Shown: positions 27,331 through 36,210 of the stretch, piece by piece
Position numbering within the stretch: position 1 is the stretch's first letter
Layout: every line of letters begins with the position of its first letter
NCBI RefSeq assembly: GCF_000176855.2
Contig: NC_015138.1
Span: forward strand, 930,001-994,000
Reading direction: 5' to 3'
Origin: Paracidovorax avenae ATCC 19860
Lineage (GTDB): Bacteria > Pseudomonadota > Gammaproteobacteria > Burkholderiales > Burkholderiaceae_C
DNA: 64,000 bases
The notes under the pieces: generated by a model
Told to the model about the DNA's origin: nothing
What the model saw: only the letters and a program-made list of their open reading frames with translations
Databases searched by the model: none
Made by a program: the position numbers and the translations under genes

Positions 27331-28095
27331 ATGATCAAAAGTCAACTGAAAGAACAGGGCTATTGCCATTTCGTCCCGGAGATCGAATGCGATCCCCGTG
27401 AATTGAGAATCCTCCACCAGGAATTCGAGCGGCTCGAGCATGATCCTTATGCTCCCGCCGAAGTGAAACGGTTCCGGCGCTACGGGAACGGCGTCATCCT
27501 GCCGTGGACGGATGAGGTGGGCATCCACTGGATTCCGCCCGTGGAGGACGACGCCGGCACGCCGCGATCGGGCTACGACCAGGGGGGCAACAACCCCGAG
27601 CACCCCGACATCCGGTATTTCCACGCACTCGGAGACGGCGTGAAATCGACCGATTTCCTCTGCGATCTCGTCCGGGATGATTTCTCGCACACGTTCTGGT
27701 CGGAGACCGACCGCAGGTCGCCCATCTATTTCGGCGTCCACTTCGTGAAAATACGGTCCGGTGCGGCATCGGATCTCGGCATCAGTTCGCCGGATTGCTT
27801 CCACCAGGACGGCGAGCCGTTCACATTCGCGCACCTGGTGCGCAGGACGCAAAGCACGGCCGGCGGCGTCAATTACATCGGCACCGTGGAGGCGAGGGGC
27901 CTTCCCCTGGAGAAAGTGGCGGAAAAACAGATAATCGCGAGCTTCGAGCTTTCGCATTTCATGGAAAGCTTCGTGGTGCACGATCCACGGGTTTCGCATT
28001 ATGTGACGCCGATCCGCCGGGACGAGCGGCTTTCTGGCGACGGAGAGCGCTGTGTTATTCTGATCGACTTTTCCAGAATGAGGCAGAGCCTGTAA
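27331..28095 (+). CDS. 2-oxoglutarate/Fe(II) dioxygenase, probable amino-acid hydroxylase (2OG-Fe_Oxy_2, IDO-like)
   Basis: From the ATG at 27331 the product is 254 residues. It has the iron-binding H-x-D at H158-Q-D160 (CFHQDGEPFTFAHLV) and a distal His candidate at H223 (VSHYVTPIRR), with R229/R230 as possible 2-oxoglutarate ligands. Size and motif context fit the family of L-isoleucine 4-hydroxylase from Bacillus thuringiensis, which hydroxylates free amino acids. The next gene, 3 bp on, is an amino-acid exporter and an AsnC-type regulator is divergent, so a free amino acid is the likely substrate; which one is unknown. Codon use is less GC-rich than in flanking genes, suggesting acquisition. 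An in-frame ATG at 27232 would add 33 residues without family features. Confidence 0.78.
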   Translation: MIKSQLKEQGYCHFVPEIECDPRELRILHQEFERLEHDPYAPAEVKRFRRYGNGVILPWTDEVGIHWIPPVEDDAGTPRSGYDQGGNNPEHPDIRYFHALGDGVKSTDFLCDLVRDDFSHTFWSETDRRSPIYFGVHFVKIRSGAASDLGISSPDCFHQDGEPFTFAHLVRRTQSTAGGVNYIGTVEARGLPLEKVAEKQIIASFELSHFMESFVVHDPRVSHYVTPIRRDERLSGDGERCVILIDFSRMRQSL

Positions 28096-28098
28096 ACC

Positions 28099-29013
28099 AT
28101 GGATGTCCTTCAGTCCCTGCTTCCCATCGTGCTGGCGCTGGCCGGCGGTTTCGCCGTGGGCCGTTTCCTTCCGGAGAAAATCGGCTCCGCGCTGGTCCGC
28201 TGCATATTGCCGCTCGTATGGCTGCTGCTGTTCCTGATCGGCGCCGAGTTCGGCGAGGTCATCCTTTCCGCGCAGTCGGTAGGGCAGGTGATCCGGTCCG
28301 CAGCGGTCTTCGCCGTGCTGACCACCCTGCTGCCTGCCGCGCTGATCTTCGCGGCGAAGGTGCGGGGGGCGGGTGCCCGGGAGGGGCGCAGCGGCGGAAC
28401 GCACCTGCAGGCGATCTGGGCTCCGCTGAAGGAATGCTGCCTCGCGCTGTCCATGGTGGTGCTCGGCAGCCTGTTCTTTCTCGCCAATGCGACCTTCATG
28501 GACGGCGCATTCCCGCTGCCCTCCAGTTCCGCCGTCCTGATGGCGCTGATCGCCCTCGTGGGGATCGACCTGGCCCGGGTGAAGCTCAGTGCCCGGTGGT
28601 TCTCCTGGCGGGTGCTGATGGTGCCCGGGCTGGTGGTGGTGGGTTCCTTCGCCGGCGCGATGGCCGCCTCCCTGCTCACGGGCGAAACCATGAGAACCTC
28701 CATGGCGCTGTCCAGCGGGTTCGGCTGGTTCACCCTGTCCGGTGTCATGGTCGGCAACCACCTGGGCCAGACCTACGGGACCATGGCCCTCATGATCGAC
28801 CTGTTCCGGGAACTGCTGGCGATCATCGCCCTCTACATGCTGGGCCGCTACTACCCTGCAGTGGGCATCGGCAGTGCCGGCGCCACCGCGCTGGATTCCA
28901 CGCTGCCCATCGTGAAGCAGGCCTGCCATCCGGATGCGGTTCCCATGGCCCTGGTCAGCGGCTTCGTCCTCACCATCCTCGCGCCGGTGTTCATGGCCTT
29001 CTTCCTGTCGTGA
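28099..29013 (+). CDS. LysO-family amino-acid exporter (DUF340)
   Basis: The 304-residue integral membrane protein has about eight hydrophobic spans. Its C-terminal half is typical of LysO: SSGFGWFTLSGVMVGNHLGQ, MIDLFRELLAIIALYMLGR, STLPIVKQACHPDAV. LysO (YbjE) of E. coli exports lysine. The start is 3 bp after the dioxygenase stop, so the pair is surely cotranscribed, suggesting export of the amino acid or of its hydroxylated product. The specificity is inferred from the family only. Confidence 0.85.
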   Translation: MDVLQSLLPIVLALAGGFAVGRFLPEKIGSALVRCILPLVWLLLFLIGAEFGEVILSAQSVGQVIRSAAVFAVLTTLLPAALIFAAKVRGAGAREGRSGGTHLQAIWAPLKECCLALSMVVLGSLFFLANATFMDGAFPLPSSSAVLMALIALVGIDLARVKLSARWFSWRVLMVPGLVVVGSFAGAMAASLLTGETMRTSMALSSGFGWFTLSGVMVGNHLGQTYGTMALMIDLFRELLAIIALYMLGRYYPAVGIGSAGATALDSTLPIVKQACHPDAVPMALVSGFVLTILAPVFMAFFLS

Positions 29014-29023
29014 GGCAGGAGCG

Positions 29024-29041
29024 GGCGCGGCGGCCCGCGCC
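29024..29041. terminator. GC hairpin between lysO-like gene and ABC ATPase gene
   Basis: GGCGCGG (29024-29030) and CCGCGCC (29035-29041) pair perfectly around a 4-base loop, in the 31 bp between two convergent genes. There is only a short T-containing tail, so termination is plausible but not proven. Confidence 0.4.
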
Positions 29042-29044
29042 TTC

Positions 29045-30109
29045 TCACGCGCGCGGAAACGCCACCACGTGGTCCACCTGCGGCCGGATGCCGATCCACT
29101 CCCCCACGGCATGGTCATGGTGGCTCGGCACGTGGGCCATCACGGTGAGCCCGCTCTCCAGCTGCAGGGTGTAGAGGAATTCCGATCCCCTGAACGACTT
29201 GCGCACGATGCGCGCCTGCACCGGTGCGGCGTCGTCGTGCACCACGTCGTCCGCGCGCAGCAGCACGTCGCAGGCACCGCCCGGATAGCTGGAGGGCAGT
29301 GGGCATTCGGCCAGGTCTTCCAGATCGCCCAGGGGCGTGCGCGCCACCACGGTGTCGCCGCGCTGCTCCAGCGTCGCGGGCGCGAACACGCCGTGCCCGA
29401 TGAAGTCGGCCACGAAGCGCGTGGCCGGCCGGTGGTAGAGCGCATACGCATCGTCCCACTGGTGCAGCGTGCCGCTTTCCATCACGCCGATGCGGTCGCC
29501 GATGGCGAAAGCCTCCAGCTGGTCGTGGGTGACGAAGAGCGCCGTGGCGCCGGCCGCCTTGAGGATGCCGCGCACCTCGTGCGCGAGCCGCTCGCGCAGG
29601 TCCACATCCAGGTTGGAGAACGGTTCGTCCAGCAGCATGAGGCGCGGCCGGGGGGCGAGCGCGCGCGCCAGCGCGACGCGCTGCTGCTGTCCGCCCGAGA
29701 GCTCGTGCGGGTAACGCGACGCGCTGCCTTCGAGCCCCACGAGGCGCAGCACCTCCTCCACGCGGGCCGCCTGCTCCGCTTTCGGCAGGCGGTGGATGCC
29801 GAAGGCCACGTTGCGGCCCACGGTCAGGTGGGGGAAGAGGGCGTAGTCCTGGAACACCATGCCGATGCGGCGCTGCTCGGGCGGCACGCTGCGGCCGGCG
29901 CCGCCGACACGCTCGCCTTGCAGCCGGATCTCGCCGGCCGCCACGGGCTCCAGGCCGGCGACGGCCCGCAGCAGCGTGGTCTTGCCGCAACCCGAGGGAC
30001 CGATCAGCACGCCGATCTCGCCGGCGGCCAGGCCCAGGGTGGCGCCGCGCACGGCCGCCTGCGCGCGGCCGGGGTAGCGCACGTCCAGTTGATTGACTTC
30101 GAGGAACAT
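29045..30109 (-). CDS. fbpC: ABC transporter ATP-binding protein, ferric iron type
   Basis: The 354-residue ATPase has Walker A GPSGCGKT (37-44), signature LSGGQ (137-141), Walker B LMLLDEP with D161, and a C-terminal TOBE-like domain (IVRKSFRGSEFLYTLQLESG), as in FbpC/AfuC. It should energise uptake through the double permease encoded divergently 38 bp away. No periplasmic binding-protein gene is adjacent. Iron(III) is the family-based substrate; other polyvalent ions or organophosphates are possible. Confidence 0.85.
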   Translation of the reverse strand: MFLEVNQLDVRYPGRAQAAVRGATLGLAAGEIGVLIGPSGCGKTTLLRAVAGLEPVAAGEIRLQGERVGGAGRSVPPEQRRIGMVFQDYALFPHLTVGRNVAFGIHRLPKAEQAARVEEVLRLVGLEGSASRYPHELSGGQQQRVALARALAPRPRLMLLDEPFSNLDVDLRERLAHEVRGILKAAGATALFVTHDQLEAFAIGDRIGVMESGTLHQWDDAYALYHRPATRFVADFIGHGVFAPATLEQRGDTVVARTPLGDLEDLAECPLPSSYPGGACDVLLRADDVVHDDAAPVQARIVRKSFRGSEFLYTLQLESGLTVMAHVPSHHDHAVGEWIGIRPQVDHVVAFPRA

Positions 30110-30147
30110 GCGGGGATTCTAGAAGGGGCAATGCGTAGAATTCGCAT

Positions 30148-31884
30148 TTGCATCCATGGCGGTGCCGGCCGAGCATCCCGGGCAGGCCTCGCCCGTCGCG
30201 GCCTTGTCTTTTCGGCTTTCCTTTCGGCTTTCCTTTTCCCTTCCGCACTGCCTTGCGCCTCACATCCGCCCTGCGCGCCGTTCCGCTGCTGCTGCTCGCT
30301 TTCTTTCTCACCCTGCCGGTGCTGGCCGTGTTTGCGTCCTGGCTCCCATGGGGGCATGGCGGCGCCGAGTCCCTTGCCATCCTGCGCGAGATGGCGGCCA
30401 CGGTGCTGCCGGACTACCTTGCCACCACCGTCTGGCTCGCGATCGCGGTGGGGGCGGGTGCCGCGCTGGTGGGCACGGCCACCGCGGCGGCGGTGACGCT
30501 GTTCGACTTCCGCGGCCGGCGCACGCTGGAATGGCTGCTGCTGCTGCCGCTGGCCATGCCCGCCTACGTGACCGCGTATGCGTACACCGATTTCCTGCAG
30601 TTCAGCGGCCCGCTGCAGGTCTGGCTGCGCGCCACCTACGGCCTGGAGGGCCGGCTGCTGCCCGAGGTGCGCAGCCTGGGCGGGGCGGTGTGGGTCTTCA
30701 TCTTCTCGCTCTATCCGTACGTCTATCTGCTGGCGCGCACGGCGCTCGGCGAGCGCGCCGCCCACCTCATGGAAGCCGCTCGCCTGCTGGGAGCACCGCT
30801 CGCGCGCCGCGTGCGCACCGTGGCGCTGCCGCTGGCGCGGCCCGCCGTGGCGGCGGGCGTGGCGCTGGCGTTGATGGAGACGCTGGCGGACTTCGGGGTC
30901 GCGAGCTACTTCGGCATCCAGACCTTCACCACGGGCATCTACAAGGCCTGGCTGTCGATGGACAACCGCCTCGCCGCGGCGCAGCTCGCCACCCTGCTGC
31001 TGGTGCTGGTGGTCGTGCTGCTGCAACTGGAGCAGCGCGCGCAGCGGCGCATGCGCTTCGCCACCAGCGGCGTGGGCCGCGCGGGCTCCGCCGAGGCCCA
31101 GCCCCAGAGGCTCGCGGGCTGGCGCTGCGCGGCCGCCTGGCTGGTGTGCGGGCTGCCAGTGGTCATGGGCTTCTTCGCGCCGGTGGCCTTCATGCTTCGG
31201 CCGCTGGCCGCGGACTGGTCCGTGCTGCCCTGGGACCGCTTCGTGGAGTGGGCCGGCCACAGCGTGCGGCTGGGCGCCATCACCGCGGTGCTGGCCGTGG
31301 GCGTGGCGCTGGCGCTCGCCTTCGCCGTGCGGCGCCGCGCGGGCCGCCTGACGCGCGGCGTGGTGCAGTTGGCCAGCGTGGGCTATGCCGTGCCCGGCGC
31401 GGTGATCGTCGTCGGCCTGCTGCTGCCCGTGGGCTGGCTGCAGGCCGCGGTGCCGGAATGGCGCGTGCCGGCGCTGATCACCGCCACGGCGGTGGGCATC
31501 GTGTGGGCCTACCTCGTGCGCTTCTGCGCCGTAGCGCTGCAATCGGTGCAGAGCGGCTATGCGCGCATCCCGGGCAGCCTCGACGATTCCGCGCGCATGC
31601 TCGGCACGGGCGGCCTGGGCCTGCTGGCGCGCGTGCACTGGCCGCTGCTGCGCCGCTCTACGGCGGCGGCCGCGCTACTGGTGTTCGTGGACGTGATGAA
31701 GGAGCTGCCCGCCACCATGGTGCTGCGGCCGTTCAACAGCGACACCCTGGCCGTCGTCGCTTACCAGCTCGCGCGCGACGAGCGCCTGGGCGAGGCGGCC
31801 CTGCCGTCGCTCGCGCTGGTGGCGGTGGGACTGGTGCCGGTCATCCTGCTGAGCCGCACGCTGCGCGCTACCAATTCGCGCTGA
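30148..31884 (+). CDS. fbpB: ABC transporter double permease, ferric iron type
   Basis: The product has about 578 residues and twelve membrane spans in two homologous halves. Each half carries an EAA-like loop: MEAARLLGAPLARRVRTVALP in the first and DDSARMLGTGGLGLLARVHWP in the second. This fused layout is typical of FbpB/SfuB. The N-terminus is uncertain: the ATG at 30148 starts a Pro/Phe-rich stretch containing a 12-bp tandem repeat, and a TTG at 30253 just before the first hydrophobic span is an alternative. It is head to head with fbpC. Confidence 0.83.
   Translation: MHPWRCRPSIPGRPRPSRPCLFGFPFGFPFPFRTALRLTSALRAVPLLLLAFFLTLPVLAVFASWLPWGHGGAESLAILREMAATVLPDYLATTVWLAIAVGAGAALVGTATAAAVTLFDFRGRRTLEWLLLLPLAMPAYVTAYAYTDFLQFSGPLQVWLRATYGLEGRLLPEVRSLGGAVWVFIFSLYPYVYLLARTALGERAAHLMEAARLLGAPLARRVRTVALPLARPAVAAGVALALMETLADFGVASYFGIQTFTTGIYKAWLSMDNRLAAAQLATLLLVLVVVLLQLEQRAQRRMRFATSGVGRAGSAEAQPQRLAGWRCAAAWLVCGLPVVMGFFAPVAFMLRPLAADWSVLPWDRFVEWAGHSVRLGAITAVLAVGVALALAFAVRRRAGRLTRGVVQLASVGYAVPGAVIVVGLLLPVGWLQAAVPEWRVPALITATAVGIVWAYLVRFCAVALQSVQSGYARIPGSLDDSARMLGTGGLGLLARVHWPLLRRSTAAAALLVFVDVMKELPATMVLRPFNSDTLAVVAYQLARDERLGEAALPSLALVAVGLVPVILLSRTLRATNSR
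30210..30233 (+). repeat. 12-bp tandem direct repeat near the permease start
   Basis: TTTCGGCTTTCC occurs twice without a gap. If the ATG at 30148 is used, it encodes a doubled F-G-F-P motif. Because the unit is a multiple of three, copy-number change would not shift the frame. Confidence 0.7.
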
Positions 31885-31981
31885 GCCGCGTCCGGAACGG
31901 GAAAGGCCCGCGACAGGAACGGCAGGCACGGCAGGCGGCGTGCACCGCGGCGGCGGTCGCGGCCCGGTCTAGACTCGCCGT

Positions 31982-32359
31982 ATGACCGACGCTACACCCC
32001 ATCCCGACGTCACCATCTACCACAACGCCCGCTGCAGCAACTCGCGCGGGGCGCTGGCCCTGCTGCGCGAGCGCGGCATTGAGCCGCGCATCGTGGACTA
32101 CCTCGCCGAACCGCTGGACGAGGCCGCGCTGCATGCACTGTTTTCGCAAGTGGGCGGCCCGGTGCGCGCGCTGCTGCGCTCCAAGGAGCCCGCCTGGCAG
32201 GCACTGGGCCTGGACGACGAGGCCATCGGCGACGAAGCACTGATCGCGCACGTGGCGCGCCATCCGGAACTGATGAACCGGCCCATCGTGGTCACCCCGC
32301 GCGGCGCGCGCCTGTGCCGGCCGCCGGAGACGGTGCTGGGACTGCTGCCGGCCGGCTGA
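31982..32359 (+). CDS. arsC: Arsenate reductase (ArsC, glutaredoxin-type)
   Basis: The 125-residue thioredoxin-fold protein has the catalytic cysteine C18 in HNARCSNSRGALALL and the arginines of the arsenate site in ELMNRPIVV and GARLCRPPE, as in E. coli plasmid ArsC. It would reduce arsenate to arsenite with glutathione/glutaredoxin. There is no arsR, arsB or acr3 nearby, so it may be a housekeeping ArsC/YffB-like enzyme rather than part of a resistance operon. Confidence 0.88.
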   Translation: MTDATPHPDVTIYHNARCSNSRGALALLRERGIEPRIVDYLAEPLDEAALHALFSQVGGPVRALLRSKEPAWQALGLDDEAIGDEALIAHVARHPELMNRPIVVTPRGARLCRPPETVLGLLPAG

Positions 32360-32383
32360 GCGGCGGGCGCGCCGGAAGCCGCG

Positions 32384-33745
32384 CTATTCGCGCGTGACGC
32401 GCAGCACTTCCTCGGGGCTCGTGATCCCTGCGCGCACCAGCCGCTCGCCGTCCTCGCGCATGAGCGTCATGCCGCCGGCGATCGCGGTGGCGCGCAGTTC
32501 CGCCTCGGCCGCCTGGCCGTGGATCTGCGCGCGCAACGTGTCGTCCACCACCAGGAGCTCGAACACGCCCGTGCGGCCGCGGTAGCCACTGGGCTCGGTC
32601 GGATCGAGCTTGCGCACCAGCCGCTGCGCCAGCACGCCCAGCAGGGAGCTGGAGAGCAGGAACGGCTCCACGCCCATGTCGGTCAGGCGGGTAACCGCGC
32701 TGGCCGCGTCGTTGGTGTGCAGCGTGGCCAGCACCAGGTGGCCCGTGAGCGATGCCTGGATGGCGATCTGCGCGGTCTCGAAATCGCGGATCTCGCCGAT
32801 CATGATCACGTCCGGGTCCTGGCGCAGGATGGCGCGCAGTGCCTTGGCGAAGGTGAGGTCGATCTTGCTGTTGACCTGGGTCTGGCCCACGCCCGGCAGC
32901 TCGTACTCGATGGGGTCCTCCACCGTCATGATGTTGCTGCTGGTGGCATCGAGCCGGCCCAGCGCCGCATACAGCGTGGTGGTCTTGCCCGAGCCTGTCG
33001 GCCCCGTCACCAGCACGATGCCGTGCGGCTGGTGGATCAGCGCGTCGAAGCGGCGCAGCGTGTCGCCCTGCATGCCCACGGCCTCCAGGCTCAGCTTGCT
33101 CTCGCTCTTGTCCAGCAGGCGCAGCACCGCGCGCTCGCCGTGGGCGCTCGGCAGGGTCGAGACACGCACGTCGATTGCGCGCGTGCCCAGGCGCAGGCTG
33201 ATGCGGCCGTCCTGTGGCAGGCGTTTTTCGGAGATGTCCAGGTCCGCCATGATCTTCAGCCGGGAGATCAGCGCCGCATGCAGCGCGCGGTTGGGCTGCA
33301 CCACCTCGCGCAGCGTGCCGTCCACGCGGAAGCGCACGCTCGAATGCCGTTCGTAGGGCTCGATGTGGATGTCGCTCGCACCGTCGCGCGCGGCCTGCGT
33401 GAGCAGGGCGTTGAGCATGCGGATGATGGGCGCGTCGCCCGCCGATTCCAGCAGGTCCTCCACGGCCGGCAGCTCCTGCATCATGCGCGAGAGGTCGGCG
33501 TCGGATTCGACCTCGCTCACCACCGTCGCCGCGCTGGATTCCCCCTGCGAATAGGCCGCGCTGATGCGCTGCGCGATGGCGTGCGCGTCCAGCGGCATCA
33601 GTTCCCGCACGGCATGCTTGCGCATGACCTCGGACAGTGCCCCGGCATCCGGTGCGGGGCCGTGCCAGAGCACGCAGGTGTGGCCGTCGTCCTCCAGCAG
33701 CAGTTGCGAACTGCGCGCGAAGGCGTAGGGAAGCGGGTGGCGCAT
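32384..33745 (-). CDS. gspE: Type II secretion ATPase GspE
   Basis: The cytoplasmic assembly ATPase of the type II secretion system, 453 residues. It shows an N-terminal GspL-binding region, [12 protein letters not shown], Walker A GPTGSGKT (248-255), an Asp box ([14 protein letters not shown]), Walker B ([14 protein letters not shown]) and a His box ([14 protein letters not shown]). The tetracysteine zinc module that normally sits between QRLVR and GYRGRTG is missing: only about nine residues (KLDPTEPS) join the two motifs, where homologues have roughly 40-45 with two CxxC pairs. The protein is correspondingly short. It is the last gene of the minus-strand cluster. Confidence 0.93.
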   Translation of the reverse strand: MRHPLPYAFARSSQLLLEDDGHTCVLWHGPAPDAGALSEVMRKHAVRELMPLDAHAIAQRISAAYSQGESSAATVVSEVESDADLSRMMQELPAVEDLLESAGDAPIIRMLNALLTQAARDGASDIHIEPYERHSSVRFRVDGTLREVVQPNRALHAALISRLKIMADLDISEKRLPQDGRISLRLGTRAIDVRVSTLPSAHGERAVLRLLDKSESKLSLEAVGMQGDTLRRFDALIHQPHGIVLVTGPTGSGKTTTLYAALGRLDATSSNIMTVEDPIEYELPGVGQTQVNSKIDLTFAKALRAILRQDPDVIMIGEIRDFETAQIAIQASLTGHLVLATLHTNDAASAVTRLTDMGVEPFLLSSSLLGVLAQRLVRKLDPTEPSGYRGRTGVFELLVVDDTLRAQIHGQAAEAELRATAIAGGMTLMREDGERLVRAGITSPEEVLRVTRE

Positions 33746-33781
33746 GGCGTGGCGGAGAAGTCGGGGGACGGGAATGTCCGG

Positions 33782-36205
33782 TTACTGCGGGTTGTAGGCG
33801 CCTGCGTCGGCCGCCGCCGGGGCGCGTGCGGGTGCCTGCGCGGGCGCCGGGGCTGGCGGCACGAGTGGCACCAGCGGCGCGGGCGGGGCGCTGCGCACGG
33901 CAGGCGCCTCGCCCTGCGGCGTGGCCGCGGGAGCCGGTGCGGGCGAAGGCGCGAGCGGCGGCAGCACCGGGGCCCCGGACACCGCACGCATGACCGTGCT
34001 GGGTGCCGGCTGGGTGTTCTGCTGCAGCGCGCGGATGGCCTCGTAGCGGTCCATCATCAGGGCATCGCTGGTGGCCGTGTCCCGGATCACCACCGGCCGC
34101 AGGAAAACCATCAGGTTGGTTTTCTGGCGCCTGCGGTTCTCGTTGCGGAAAAGGCCACCCACGACAGGCAGGTCGCCCATCAGCGGCACCTTGTCCTGGC
34201 CCATGGAATAACGGTCTTCCAGCAATCCGCCCAGTACGATCACGTTGCCGTCATTCACCAGCACCGTGGATTCGATCGAGCGCTTGCTCGTCGTCGGGCC
34301 ATTGACTGCGTTGGCCGTGCCGTCATTCACTTGCGACACTTCCTGGTATAGAGACAGCTTGACCGTTCCGTTCTCGTTGATCTGCGGGCGCACACGCAGC
34401 ATCAGTCCCACGTCCTTGCGCTCCACCGTCGTGAATGGGTTCACGGTGCTGCTGCCCGTGGTATTGGCATACGAGCCGGTCACGAACGGAACGTTGTTGC
34501 CGATGATGATCTGGGCTTCCTCGTTGTCCAGCGTCATCAAATTGGGGGTGGACAGAACATTGGCGTCCCCCGTGTTCTCGAGGAAGTTCGCGAGTGCTCC
34601 AAGGTAATAGTTGCCATTGATGCGCGGCGCAATGGCAACGTTCAGCCCTTTGCCCAGCCCGGACGCACTGCTGGCAATGCTCGTGGCATTTCCGGTCGCA
34701 GCAGCCAGCGCAAGGTTGAGGATGTTGGCGTTTCCGCCGGTGGTGGATGCCGAAGAATTGGTGCCGATGACACCGATGGTGCCGTTGCCGTAGTTGCCCA
34801 TCACCCCCTGCCACTGGATGCCGAATTCGGCCACCTTGTTGGCGGATACCTCGACGATCAGGCTCTCCACCAGCACCTGCGCGCGCCGGCCGTCGAGCTG
34901 GTCGATCACTGCCCGCAACTGCCGGAACTGCGGCTCGGGCGCGGAAATGATGAGCGAGTTGGTGGAGGGGTCGGCCTGGATCTGCCCGCCCGTGGAGGGC
35001 TGGTTGCTGTTCGCGTTGTTCAGGCTGCCCGCGCTGCTGCCCAGGCCACCGGCGCTCGAGCTGCCGCCCGTGCCGCCCATACCGCTGCTGCTGCCGGTCT
35101 GCATGAGCCCCGAGCCCGAGAGCCCGGTGGAGCCGGTGCCCGAACCGCCGCCGGAAGAGGTCGGGCCGGAAGAGGACACTGCGCCCCCGGAGCTGCTGCC
35201 CATGGAGGCCGCCAGCGCCGCGCGCAGCGTGGTCGCGAGCTTGGTGGCATCCGCATTCTTCAGGTACACCACGTGGATGTTGCCCGACGCTGCCGCGCTC
35301 CCCACGACCGGCGCCTGGTCGAGCTTGTCCACCAGCGTGCGCACCAGCGCGAGGCGGGCGGGATTGGCGGCCCGCACGATCAGCGAATTGCTGCGCGGCT
35401 CGGGCAGCAGCGTGGTGCGGTAGGCCGTGTCGCTCTGCCCCGGGATGGCGCCGGCCGTGCCCGTCGCGGTGCCGGCCATGCCGGGCGTGCTGCCCGTGCC
35501 CTCCACCAGGCGCGACACCAGCGGCGCGAGCTCGCTCGCCACCGCGTTGCGCAGCGGGATCACTTCCACATCGCTGGCGTTGGACACGTCCATTGCCGCC
35601 ACGATGCGCGCGATGCGCTGCAGGTTGTCGGCATAGTCGGTCACCACCAGCGAGTTGTTGCCCGGGTTCACGTTGATCGTGTTGTTGGGGCTGATGAGCG
35701 GGCGCAGCACCGGCACCAGGTTGGCCGCGTTCTCGAAATTGAGCTTGAAGATCTGGGTGACGATCTGTCCGCCGCCCGGCGCGCTGCCCGAGCCGCCCTG
35801 GGTGACCGTCACCGATCCCGACTGCAGCTTGGCATCCGCTTCGGGAACGACCTTGTAGAGGCCCGCGGACTCCACCACCGTGAAGCCCTGCAGGCGCAGG
35901 GCCGCCAGGAACTGCTGGAAGGCCGCGGCCGGCGGGACCGCCCGTTCCGTGACCAGGGTGAGCTGGCCCTTCACGCGCGGGTCCACCACCACATTGCGCC
36001 CGGTGATCGTGGCCATGGTGCGGGCCACCGCCTCGATGTCGGCACCGGCGAAGTTCAGCGTCACGGGTTCGCCCGGGCGCACGCTGGAAGGCGCCGCGCC
36101 GGTGGCCGTCTGGGCGTTCAGCGGGCCGCCGGCAGCGGCGAGCATGGCGCCGGCGGCGATGGCGTGGAGGGCAAACCGCAGGCGCTGCGAATTCATGGAA
36201 GTCAT
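33782..36205 (-). CDS. gspD: Type II secretion secretin GspD
   Basis: The outer-membrane secretin, 807 residues, begins with a signal peptide ending near GGPLNAQ (about residue 32). Then come N0 (VTLNFAGADIEAVARTM, VVDPRVKGQLTLVTE), N1-N3 repeats (VIPLRNAVASELAPLVSRLV, HVVYLKNADATKLA) and the secretin core (VLVESLIVEVSANKVAEFGI, LSTPNLMTLDNEEAQIIIG, VPLMGDLPVVGGLFRN). N3 is split by a roughly 80-residue Ser/Gly-rich insertion, and the C-terminus is a Pro/Ala tail. A second ATG at 36196 is possible. No pilotin gene is visible. Confidence 0.95.
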   Translation of the reverse strand: MTSMNSQRLRFALHAIAAGAMLAAAGGPLNAQTATGAAPSSVRPGEPVTLNFAGADIEAVARTMATITGRNVVVDPRVKGQLTLVTERAVPPAAAFQQFLAALRLQGFTVVESAGLYKVVPEADAKLQSGSVTVTQGGSGSAPGGGQIVTQIFKLNFENAANLVPVLRPLISPNNTINVNPGNNSLVVTDYADNLQRIARIVAAMDVSNASDVEVIPLRNAVASELAPLVSRLVEGTGSTPGMAGTATGTAGAIPGQSDTAYRTTLLPEPRSNSLIVRAANPARLALVRTLVDKLDQAPVVGSAAASGNIHVVYLKNADATKLATTLRAALAASMGSSSGGAVSSSGPTSSGGGSGTGSTGLSGSGLMQTGSSSGMGGTGGSSSAGGLGSSAGSLNNANSNQPSTGGQIQADPSTNSLIISAPEPQFRQLRAVIDQLDGRRAQVLVESLIVEVSANKVAEFGIQWQGVMGNYGNGTIGVIGTNSSASTTGGNANILNLALAAATGNATSIASSASGLGKGLNVAIAPRINGNYYLGALANFLENTGDANVLSTPNLMTLDNEEAQIIIGNNVPFVTGSYANTTGSSTVNPFTTVERKDVGLMLRVRPQINENGTVKLSLYQEVSQVNDGTANAVNGPTTSKRSIESTVLVNDGNVIVLGGLLEDRYSMGQDKVPLMGDLPVVGGLFRNENRRRQKTNLMVFLRPVVIRDTATSDALMMDRYEAIRALQQNTQPAPSTVMRAVSGAPVLPPLAPSPAPAPAATPQGEAPAVRSAPPAPLVPLVPPAPAPAQAPARAPAAADAGAYNPQ

Positions 36206-36210
36206 AGGGG

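Noticed and set aside
31982..32359. An arsenic resistance operon around arsC
   Set aside because: The neighbours are an ABC permease and convergent gspE; there is no arsR, arsB/acr3 or arsH, so only the reductase is called.
35000..35260. Repetitive Gly/Ser-coding DNA that might be a tandem-repeat locus
   Set aside because: It is the in-frame Ser/Gly-rich insertion of gspD; units are irregular at the DNA level, so it is not a true tandem repeat.
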